From an uncultured Eisenbergiella sp. (GTDB lineage: Bacteria > Bacillota > Clostridia > Lachnospirales > Lachnospiraceae): 12,571 nt of DNA. Shown here piece after piece: positions 7,479-12,571 of the stretch (the stretch's first letter is position 1; every line of letters starts with the position of its first letter). The DNA lies in contig CARDPF010000068.1 of assembly GCA_948960675.1 (NCBI GenBank), positions 1 to 12,571 of the forward strand. The letters are read 5' to 3'. The notes beneath the pieces are model-generated. The model did not search any database. It saw only the letters and a list, made by a program, of their open reading frames with translations, and was not told the DNA's origin. The position numbers were made by a program, and so were the translations under genes.

Positions 7479-7578
7479 GTTTCGGTTCGTTTTATATTCC
7501 CGTCCCCAGCGCATTTTGCAAGCACGTTTCAGGCAGGGCGGGTACATATAAAAAATTTTAAAGGAGGATTTTGAAAGT
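7479..7578 (+). promoter_or_regulatory. 5' leader of the binding-protein gene with strong ribosome binding site
   Basis: This stretch separates the hairpin array from ATG 7579. It contains a strong Shine-Dalgarno sequence AAAGGAGGA (7560-7568), 10 nt before the start. An AT-rich tract, TACATATAAAAAATTTTAAA, precedes it. No convincing promoter is seen: TATATT at 7493-7498 lacks a matching -35, and TTGCAA at 7516-7521 has no -10 at proper spacing. The gene is most simply transcribed from upstream through the hairpins. Confidence 0.6.
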
Positions 7579-9132
7579 ATGAAAAAGAAAGTTTTAAGCG
7601 CACTTTTGTGCACGGCGATGACGGCTTCCCTGCTGGCAGGCTGCGGTAGCAGCCCTGCGCCTGCGGACAACGCTTCCGGCAACGAAGCTGCAAATGAGGA
7701 TGCAGCGGCGGACGGCGGCGCGGCGGAGGACGGCGCACAGGCGGACGGGGGCAGCGAGGCTTCGGCCCTTCCGGAGATGACCAGCGACGAAATCGAACTG
7801 ACCTACATGAACTTCGATAACAAAGTGCTCACGGAGCATCTGGCGCAGAAGTTCACCGAGAAGTATCCCAATATCAAGGTCAACGTGATTTATGTGGCGG
7901 CGGGCGCGGAATACAACGACACGCTGCTGAACCTGGTAAATACAGGGAAAACACCCGATTGCTTCATGATCCTTGGCAACTGTGACTTTGCCCTGTCAAA
8001 CAGCCTGCTGGGCGACATGACCGAGTACTGGGAGAACGATCCGGAGAACCAGAACGTGCTTCCTTCCATCAACGGCGCAAAGCTTGGCTATTACGGCACT
8101 GCCCAAAAGCTGTCCACGCCGATGAAGTTTTTCCCGGATGCGCTGTATGCGGATATGGCCGTATTTGAAAAACTTAACGTGGCGATGCCTCCCACGGACT
8201 GGACCTGGGATGAGATGATCCAGGCCTTCAAGGATGTGACCTCTCCCGACGAAGGAATCTACGGCTTCAACCAGTTCCACTCCATCGTAACCTATTATCC
8301 GGTGGCGGCGGATCCCAACTGTATCGGCGAGTTTGGCTGGAACGGCAAGGAATTTGATTTAACCAACTGGGCAGTGGGCGTGAATGCGCTGGGCGACCTG
8401 ATGAAGGGCAAATACCGCGCGCCCCTGACGGAGGACGAAATTGTGGCATGGCTTGGTTCCAACGAATGGGCGGGCTTTTCCGGCAAGATCGGTTTCCAGA
8501 TTGATGCGTTCTGGACCTACTTAAACCTGTTTGACACCGACGAATACCGCAACAAGGGAATTGAATTTGTTCCTTATGCAACCCCTTCCGTGGAAGGCAC
8601 CGATGCCAAATACAAATTCGGCGTGCTGGATTTCGGCGGCATTTCCTCCGGCACGGAGCATCCCAGGGAAGCGTATGAACTGCTGAAGTTCATGGGCTGG
8701 GGCTTAGACGGCTGGAAAGCAAAGATGGAAGCCTATAAGACGCTGACCGACGAGGAAGCGGGCGTTGAGATCTGGAAGCAGTCCATGCCTGCGCCGCTGA
8801 CCATGGACGAGGAGATTTGGAAGGATTACCAGACCACCTTCTTCCCTTCCCTGAAAAAAGCGGATGCGGACCAGACCGATAAGGACAAAAAATACGGCCA
8901 GTATTTCGACGACTATTTCGATCAGGTCAAACAGGGCGTCATTCCCTTCGGCGACTGCCAGATTCCCGGCTTTGCGGGCTTTGTAGGAGCGGAGGGCCCT
9001 TACGCAGGCGTGGAGGATTCCGTGTTTAACGGGGAAAAGAACGCCAACGACTGGGTAACGGAACTGACGGAAAAGGCCAACGAGTACAACAGACAGGCCA
9101 TGTCTGATGCCGGGCTGACTCCTGCGGAATAA
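7579..9132 (+). CDS. Extracellular solute-binding lipoprotein of a sugar ABC importer
   Basis: A 517-residue lipoprotein. The signal sequence MKKKVLSALLCTAMTASLLAGC ends in the lipobox L19-A20-G21-C22, so Cys22 should be lipidated and the protein anchored on the outer face of the membrane. A flexible, low-complexity Ala/Glu/Asp/Gly-rich linker covers about 24-62. The mature fold follows, beginning IELTYMNFDNKVLTEHLAQKFTEKYPNIKVNVIY, the typical first strand and helix of cluster B/D sugar-binding proteins. It is longer than the usual 420-450 residues partly because of this linker. Many Trp and Tyr residues (W-rich stretches such as PTDWTWDEM and FGWNGKEF) fit sugar stacking. It lies downstream of the MalF/MalG pair and is presumably their receptor. 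A terminator follows about 70 nt after its stop, closing this transcription unit. The ligand cannot be read from sequence; arabino-oligosaccharides are suggested only by the neighbouring GH43 gene. Confidence 0.92.
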   Translation: MKKKVLSALLCTAMTASLLAGCGSSPAPADNASGNEAANEDAAADGGAAEDGAQADGGSEASALPEMTSDEIELTYMNFDNKVLTEHLAQKFTEKYPNIKVNVIYVAAGAEYNDTLLNLVNTGKTPDCFMILGNCDFALSNSLLGDMTEYWENDPENQNVLPSINGAKLGYYGTAQKLSTPMKFFPDALYADMAVFEKLNVAMPPTDWTWDEMIQAFKDVTSPDEGIYGFNQFHSIVTYYPVAADPNCIGEFGWNGKEFDLTNWAVGVNALGDLMKGKYRAPLTEDEIVAWLGSNEWAGFSGKIGFQIDAFWTYLNLFDTDEYRNKGIEFVPYATPSVEGTDAKYKFGVLDFGGISSGTEHPREAYELLKFMGWGLDGWKAKMEAYKTLTDEEAGVEIWKQSMPAPLTMDEEIWKDYQTTFFPSLKKADADQTDKDKKYGQYFDDYFDQVKQGVIPFGDCQIPGFAGFVGAEGPYAGVEDSVFNGEKNANDWVTELTEKANEYNRQAMSDAGLTPAE

Positions 9133-9145
9133 AAAGGAACACATA

Positions 9146-9200
9146 GGAGCGGGGGCCGTTTTTTGGACGGCCCTGCCAGGGCGGTTTACAGCTACGCTCC
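9146..9200 (+). other. Structured 3' UTR segment with nested inverted repeats
   Basis: After the lipoprotein stop, GGAGCG (9146-9151) can pair with CGCTCC (9195-9200), enclosing a 7-bp hairpin GGGCCGT (9153-9159)/ACGGCCC (9167-9173). GCCCT (9170-9174)/AGGGC (9178-9182) offers a competing stem. No T-tract follows, so this is probably 3' UTR structure ahead of the real terminator. The function is unknown. Confidence 0.45.
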
Positions 9201-9202
9201 CG

Positions 9203-9235
9203 GAGGGGAAGGAAAATCATCCTTTCCCTCTTTTT
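9203..9235 (+). terminator. Rho-independent terminator after the binding-protein gene
   Basis: GAGGGGAAGGA (9203-9213) pairs with TCCTTTCCCTC (9220-9230) over 11 bp, including one G-U pair, with a 6-nt loop. Five T residues follow at 9231-9235. This is the canonical layout. It ends the importer operon before the promoter of the GH43 gene. Confidence 0.9.
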
Positions 9236-9268
9236 AGAATCGCATGTATACTTTTATAAAAAATACTT

Positions 9269-9295
9269 TTGAAAAATGTAAAAAGGTGATATGAT
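9269..9295 (+). promoter_or_regulatory. Probable sigma-A promoter with extended -10 for the GH43/regulator unit
   Basis: TATGAT at 9290-9295 is preceded by TGA (9287-9289), forming an extended -10. TTGAAA at 9269-9274 is a candidate -35, with a short 15-nt spacer that the extended -10 could compensate. The region is AT-rich in contrast to the surrounding genes and lies just after the terminator, 68 nt before the chosen GH43 start. A direct repeat of ATACTTTT at 9248-9255 and 9263-9270 abuts or overlaps the -35 and could be a regulator site. Confidence 0.6.
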
Positions 9296-9348
9296 AGAAT
9301 AAGAAGATGGATTTTGGGTGATCCGTGTGGAAACAGTATGGGATAATG

Positions 9349-9358
9349 AAGGAGAGAG
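9349..9358 (+). promoter_or_regulatory. Ribosome binding site setting the GH43 start
   Basis: AAGGAGAGAG places GGAG 8 nt before ATG 9363, a near-ideal spacing. This rules in ATG 9363 over the in-frame GTG at 9318, which would add 15 residues without family similarity. Confidence 0.75.
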
Positions 9359-9362
9359 TGGT

Positions 9363-10316
9363 ATGAGTGAGAGTCAAGTGAAGTGGAACGAGCCTTGGAT
9401 TTTACAGCGCGCGGATCCGTATGTGTACCGGCATACGGACGGCACGTACTATTTTACCGCATCCGTGCCCGCTTATGACGGCATTGTGCTGCGTCATGCC
9501 GATACCCTTGCAGGTCTTGCCGGGGCAGGGGAAACGGTGGTTTGGAAAAAGCATGAAAGCGGCCCCATGAGCGAACATATCTGGGCGCCGGAGCTGCACT
9601 GGCTGGACGGAAAGTGGTATTTGTATTTTGCGGGCGGCGAAGCGGAGGACATCTGGGAGATCAGGCCCTATGTACTGGAATGTGCGGATGCGGATCCGCT
9701 GACGGGCCGGTGGGTGGAAAAGGGGAAAATGCAGTGTGCCGACAACGATCCGTTTTCTTTCCGGGGATTTTCCTTAGATGCCACGGTTTTTGAAAATAAA
9801 GGGCAGCGTTACTATGTCTGGGCGGAAAAGGTCGGCGTGGGCAAGCAGATTTCCAACCTTTATATCGCGCGGATGGAGACGCCCTGGAAGCTTGCGACAG
9901 TACAGGTACTTTTGACTACGCCGGATTACGACTGGGAGCGGGTCGGTTATTGGGTGAATGAAGGCCCAAGCGTCATTTGTCATGGAGGGAAGATTTTCCT
10001 CACCTACTCGGCCAGTGAGACAGGGATCGCTTACTGCATGGGGATGTTGACGGCGGACGAAAACGCCGACCTATTGGATCCCCTCTCCTGGAAAAAGGAA
10101 CGGTATCCGGTATTGTGCAGTGATGCCCAAAAAGGAATTTACGGGCCGGGGCACAATTCCTTTACAACGGACGGGGAGGGAAATCCCGTGATGGTGTACC
10201 ACGCCAGAACGGAGACAAAAATCGTGGGGGATCCCCTTTATAATCCCAACCGCCACGCCATGCTGATGCGGGTACGCTGGGACGAGGAGGGCAGACCGCT
10301 GTTTCGGTTTGAATAA
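9363..10316 (+). CDS. Cytoplasmic GH43 glycosidase, alpha-L-arabinofuranosidase-like
   Basis: A 317-residue family 43 glycoside hydrolase, a five-bladed propeller that inverts the anomeric centre when cleaving arabinosyl or xylosyl linkages. Expected active-site residues are visible: general base D18 in QRADPYVY, pKa-tuning D139 in FSLDATVF, general acid E200 in VNEGPSV, and the propeller-axis His H264 in GPGHNSF. The segment HIWAPELHWLDGKWYLYFAGG (71-91) is a strong family motif. The resemblance is best to exo-alpha-1,5-L-arabinofuranosidases of GH43, judged from memory; beta-xylosidase or another arabinofuranosidase subtype remains possible. No signal peptide or accessory domain is present, so it acts inside the cell on imported oligosaccharides. 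ATG 9363 is chosen because AAGGAGAGAG sits just upstream and the protein then begins MSESQVKWNEPW. An in-frame GTG at 9318 lacks a ribosome site. Its promoter lies at about 9269-9295, and the regulator gene follows after 42 nt. Confidence 0.88.
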   Translation: MSESQVKWNEPWILQRADPYVYRHTDGTYYFTASVPAYDGIVLRHADTLAGLAGAGETVVWKKHESGPMSEHIWAPELHWLDGKWYLYFAGGEAEDIWEIRPYVLECADADPLTGRWVEKGKMQCADNDPFSFRGFSLDATVFENKGQRYYVWAEKVGVGKQISNLYIARMETPWKLATVQVLLTTPDYDWERVGYWVNEGPSVICHGGKIFLTYSASETGIAYCMGMLTADENADLLDPLSWKKERYPVLCSDAQKGIYGPGHNSFTTDGEGNPVMVYHARTETKIVGDPLYNPNRHAMLMRVRWDEEGRPLFRFE

Positions 10317-10320
10317 GGAA

Positions 10321-10326
10321 TATAAT
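10321..10326 (+). promoter_or_regulatory. Possible -10 element before the regulator gene
   Basis: A perfect TATAAT lies in the 42-nt gap between the GH43 stop and the regulator start. No recognisable -35 is present: the sequence 17 nt upstream is GCTGTT, within the end of the GH43 gene. It may be a weak internal promoter or a chance match in an AT-rich gap. Cotranscription with the GH43 gene is the default. Confidence 0.25.
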
Positions 10327-10358
10327 ATTTTACAAAAAACTAAAGGTGGGGTATCAGG

Positions 10359-11282
10359 ATGCTGTACATCAAAAATCTGGAGGATGGGGTGGAACTGTTC
10401 AAGGTTTTGGGTTCCGAGGTGCGGGTAAACATTATCCAGCTGCTGTTAAAAAATAAGGAAATGAATATGAACGAGATTGCCAGCAGTTTAAATATCACAA
10501 ACGGCGCCCTCACCAGCCACATTAAAAAAATGGAGGATGTGGGGCTGATTCAGGTGCGCGCCGACTTTGTGGGGCATGGGAACCAGAAGGTTTGCCGGGT
10601 AAAACAGGAACGGCTTTTGGTGGATATCGTCCCGGCGGAGGAGGACGGCAGCGTCGGTTTTTACGAGGCGGAGGTGCCTGTCGGCCAGTACAGCAACTAC
10701 AGTGTATATCCCACCTGTGGTATCGCCACCACGTCGACTCTCATCGGGGAGGTGGACGATTCCCGGTATTTTGCCCATCCGGACCGGATCAATGCGGGTA
10801 TTTTGTGGTTTACCAAAGGATATGTGGAGTACCTGATTCCCAATGTCCTGCCCGTTGCCCAGAAGATCGACGAGATTACCTTTTCCATGGAACTCTCCAG
10901 CGAAGCGCCGGGCGTCAACAACGACTGGCCGTCGGATATTTCTTTTATACTAAATGACGTGCCCATCGGAGTGTGGACCTCGCCGGGGGATTTCGGTGAT
11001 GTGCGTGGGATTTTTACGCCGGACTGGTGGTTTCCCAACTGGAACCAGTATGGGCTGTTAAAAATGCTGGTGATCAACCGGCGGGGAACCTTTGTGGACG
11101 GGCTGAAAATATCCGACGTTTCCTTGGAAAGGTTCGGACTGGATTATAAGAGCACCATCCGGTTTAAGATGGAGGTGCGGGAGGACGCGGCCCATGTGGG
11201 GGGGCTGACCCTGTTCGGAAACGGGTTTGGCAACTATGGGCAGGGTATTAAGGTGCGGATGCGCTACAGTCCCATGGAGTGA
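10359..11282 (+). CDS. ArsR-like winged-helix regulator with long C-terminal sensor-like domain
   Basis: A 307-residue cytoplasmic DNA-binding regulator. Residues about 10-85 form an ArsR-type winged helix: LFKVLGSEVRVNIIQLLL (helices 1-2), MNEIASSLNIT (helix 3) and NGALTSHIKKMEDVGLIQVR (recognition helix and start of the wing). The metal-binding motif of classic ArsR proteins (ELCVCDL) is absent and only two Cys are present (C79, C120), so this is not a metal sensor. Most ArsR proteins are about 100 residues; here about 210 more residues follow (95-307), beta-rich and with Trp at 150, 190, 206, 223, 224 and 228, which could bind a sugar by stacking. ATG 10359 has AAGGTGGGG at 10343-10351. 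The gene follows GH43 by 42 nt and probably controls this locus through a carbohydrate ligand. Whether it represses or activates cannot be told. Confidence 0.82.
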   Translation: MLYIKNLEDGVELFKVLGSEVRVNIIQLLLKNKEMNMNEIASSLNITNGALTSHIKKMEDVGLIQVRADFVGHGNQKVCRVKQERLLVDIVPAEEDGSVGFYEAEVPVGQYSNYSVYPTCGIATTSTLIGEVDDSRYFAHPDRINAGILWFTKGYVEYLIPNVLPVAQKIDEITFSMELSSEAPGVNNDWPSDISFILNDVPIGVWTSPGDFGDVRGIFTPDWWFPNWNQYGLLKMLVINRRGTFVDGLKISDVSLERFGLDYKSTIRFKMEVREDAAHVGGLTLFGNGFGNYGQGIKVRMRYSPME

Positions 11283-11449
11283 ACAGTTCAGACGGGTATG
11301 GATACGGTGTTTGCACCGGAAAAGAAAGGGGGTGTGCAGGGTGGTAAAGCGTAGGAATTCCTTCTGAGCGGCAGAAGGAAGCAGATTGGAGTCCTTCCTT
11401 CTATCGCGTGGCGTAACGAAAAAGAGCAAACGTCATAGGAGGAATTTCC
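11283..11449 (+). promoter_or_regulatory. Leader region with mutually exclusive hairpins
   Basis: This 167-nt gap has no gene. A 5-bp hairpin, CGGTG/CACCG, lies at 11305-11318. TTCCTTCTG (11358-11366) pairs perfectly with CAGAAGGAA (11372-11380) over 9 bp. AGAAGGAAG (11373-11381) instead pairs perfectly with CTTCCTTCT (11394-11402) over 9 bp, so the two stems exclude each other. TTCCTTC (11395-11401) is also complementary, with one G-U, to the GGAGGAA (11438-11444) that is the ribosome site of the ABC exporter. No T-tract follows either stem and no clear promoter is seen. A translational switch is possible but unproven, since purine/pyrimidine-rich runs pair easily by chance. Confidence 0.4.
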
Positions 11450-12571
11450 ATGAAAAAATATATCAGAAAAAATCAGGTTTGGTTTGCGGGCGCTTGCGCC
11501 TTAGTTTTTGCCAGTAACGGATTTGCGGTGGTTTTGCAGTTTTTCAAAGGGGACGTACTGGACTGGGCGCTGGCCCAAAACCTTGGGGAAACCGTTAAAT
11601 ACGCGGGACTGCTGGCGGGCTTTATTTTGTGCGAGGTCCTGTGCTATTTTCTGCATGCGGTGTGCAAGGCAGAGTTTGTGGCGGGCTGCGCGGGGCTGCT
11701 AAAGAGGGATATTTTTTCGGCCATCCTTGGGCGCAGCTATGTGGCCTACCGGCAAAAGCAGACGGGCGAATACCTTGCAAAGTACACGGGGGAGGCGGAT
11801 GCCATACAGAACCGCTATTTTGGCATGCTGCCCCTGCTGGGGGAGATTTTGTCCAAAGTTGTGTTTGTGGGCATTGCCCTGTTTTTGCTGGACGTGCGGA
11901 TTGCGGTTGTCACCATCGCCCTGCTGACAACGCCCTTGTATGTGCCCAAGCTCATTGAGAAACGGCTGCAGCGGGCGCAGGGGGAATATCTGGAGGCGGT
12001 AAGGGGAAATTTGGCAAAGGTCAATGATTGGCTGGCCGGATTTGAGATTGTGAAAAATTTTTCCATTGAGGAAAAGATTCTGGAAAAATTTGCGGACAGC
12101 AACCGGGAGGTCATCGCAAAGATGGGCAGGGATGCCCGGCTTGGCGCTGTTTCCCAGCTGCTCACCACTTTGATTTCCTACCTTTCTTATTTTATTGTGC
12201 TGGCCTGTGCGGCGTGGCTGGTGCTTGACGGCAGGTTTTCCGCAGGGGATTTTTTTGTGGCGGTGGGGATGATCGACCAGCTTTCCTATCCGCTGATTGC
12301 GCTGGCGGGGATTATCCGGCAGCTTTTGTCCATCCGTCCGGCCTGTGTTTTGATGGAGCGTTTTTTGCAGGAAGGCGGGGAAGCGGCCGGTATGGACGTG
12401 CTGTCAGGTTTTGCCCATGCAATCCGGTTTGACGGTGTCGGTTTTTCGTATGACGGACGCAGGCAGGTATTGCAGGATTTTAACTTTACCATGGAGAAGG
12501 GAAAATGCTATCTGCTCAAAGGCCCCAGCGGCTGCGGAAAGACCACGGCGGTGAATCTGCTGCTGCGCTAT
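11450..12571 (+). CDS. ABC exporter half-transporter (fused permease-ATPase), 3' truncated by window end
   Basis: The first 374 codons are open and continue past the window end. The N-terminal region (about 10-300) is a type-I exporter membrane domain, with hydrophobic segments near 12-32, 50-72, 132-163, 238-260 and 266-292. The motif KQTGEYLAKYTGEADAIQNRY (103-123) matches the intracellular loop typical of this family. The nucleotide-binding domain begins near 325 with an A-loop Tyr (FSYDGRRQVLQDF) and the Walker A GPSGCGKTT at 358-366. Signature, Walker B and H-loop lie beyond the window. ATG 11450 has AGGAGGAA (11437-11444) at good spacing. Such proteins export lipids, peptides or drugs and often work as heterodimers with an adjacent homologue, which would lie downstream if present. 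The 167-nt gap and different transporter class suggest it is not part of the sugar-uptake operon. Substrate unknown. Confidence 0.88.
   Translation, partial: MKKYIRKNQVWFAGACALVFASNGFAVVLQFFKGDVLDWALAQNLGETVKYAGLLAGFILCEVLCYFLHAVCKAEFVAGCAGLLKRDIFSAILGRSYVAYRQKQTGEYLAKYTGEADAIQNRYFGMLPLLGEILSKVVFVGIALFLLDVRIAVVTIALLTTPLYVPKLIEKRLQRAQGEYLEAVRGNLAKVNDWLAGFEIVKNFSIEEKILEKFADSNREVIAKMGRDARLGAVSQLLTTLISYLSYFIVLACAAWLVLDGRFSAGDFFVAVGMIDQLSYPLIALAGIIRQLLSIRPACVLMERFLQEGGEAAGMDVLSGFAHAIRFDGVGFSYDGRRQVLQDFNFTMEKGKCYLLKGPSGCGKTTAVNLLLRY

Noticed and set aside
7470..7498. Promoter with TATATT -10 between the repeats and the lipoprotein gene
   Set aside because: The hexamer 17 nt upstream is TTCCAC, matching the -35 consensus at only two positions.
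7516..7532. Catabolite-response (cre) site before the lipoprotein gene
   Set aside because: TTGCAAGCACGTTTCAG resembles the consensus only if an extra base is allowed in the centre; the central CG is not in register.
7341..7574. Small open frames across the hairpin array
   Set aside because: They arise from repeat sequence, have repeated nonsense-like composition and no ribosome site.
9318..9362. GTG at 9318 as the GH43 start
   Set aside because: There is no ribosome site before it, while ATG 9363 has AAGGAGAGAG at ideal spacing and a normal family N-terminus.
11629..11958. Plus-strand open frames inside the ABC exporter in another frame
   Set aside because: The exporter frame is continuous from 11450 to the window end with family motifs; the alternatives show none.

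Overview
The window looks like a carbohydrate-uptake locus from a GC-rich Gram-positive gut-type Firmicute, most likely a Lachnospiraceae (Clostridia) member. The grounds are strong AGGAGG-type ribosome binding sites, a lipoprotein signal with an LAGC lipobox, a CUT1 sugar importer that carries no ATPase gene of its own, and the family content. The assignment to family is inference. All genes lie on the + strand. Bases 1-20 are not biological: they match the 3' end of the Illumina read-1 adapter, so this is an assembly edge and whatever lay upstream is missing.

Region 1 (48-7323) is a tightly packed operon of five genes: a MalG-type permease (48-920); a secreted/membrane protein built as signal peptide, NHL-like beta-propeller, TPR-like helices and a YIP1-like membrane domain (934-2967); a large secreted protein resembling the DUF5696 family (TTG start at 2957, ends 5305); a MalF-type permease with a lysine-rich coiled tail (5316-6356); and a second MalG-type permease (6304-7323) that overlaps the tail-coding sequence by 53 nt. 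Region 2 (7324-7578) is a gap filled with four consecutive hairpins, three of them in a 40-bp tandem repeat. Region 3 (7579-9132) encodes a large lipoprotein solute-binding protein, followed by a structured segment and a clear intrinsic terminator at 9203-9235.

Region 4 (about 9240-11282) is a second transcription unit with its own extended -10 promoter. It encodes a cytoplasmic GH43 glycosidase, probably an exo-alpha-1,5-L-arabinofuranosidase-like enzyme, and an ArsR-type winged-helix regulator fused to a long Trp-rich C-terminal domain. Region 5 (11283-12571) has a leader able to form alternative hairpins, then the first 374 codons of an ABC exporter half-transporter cut by the window end.

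Working model (inference): the lipoprotein captures a pentose-containing oligosaccharide; the MalF/MalG pair at 5316-7323 imports it using a shared ATPase encoded elsewhere; the cytoplasmic GH43 cleaves it; the ArsR-like protein senses a sugar and regulates the locus. The propeller-TPR-YIP1 protein and the DUF5696-like protein sit between permease genes and are likely to work at the outer membrane face with the importer. Their function is the main unknown here. The permease at 48-920 probably belonged to a second importer whose other subunits lay upstream of the contig edge.
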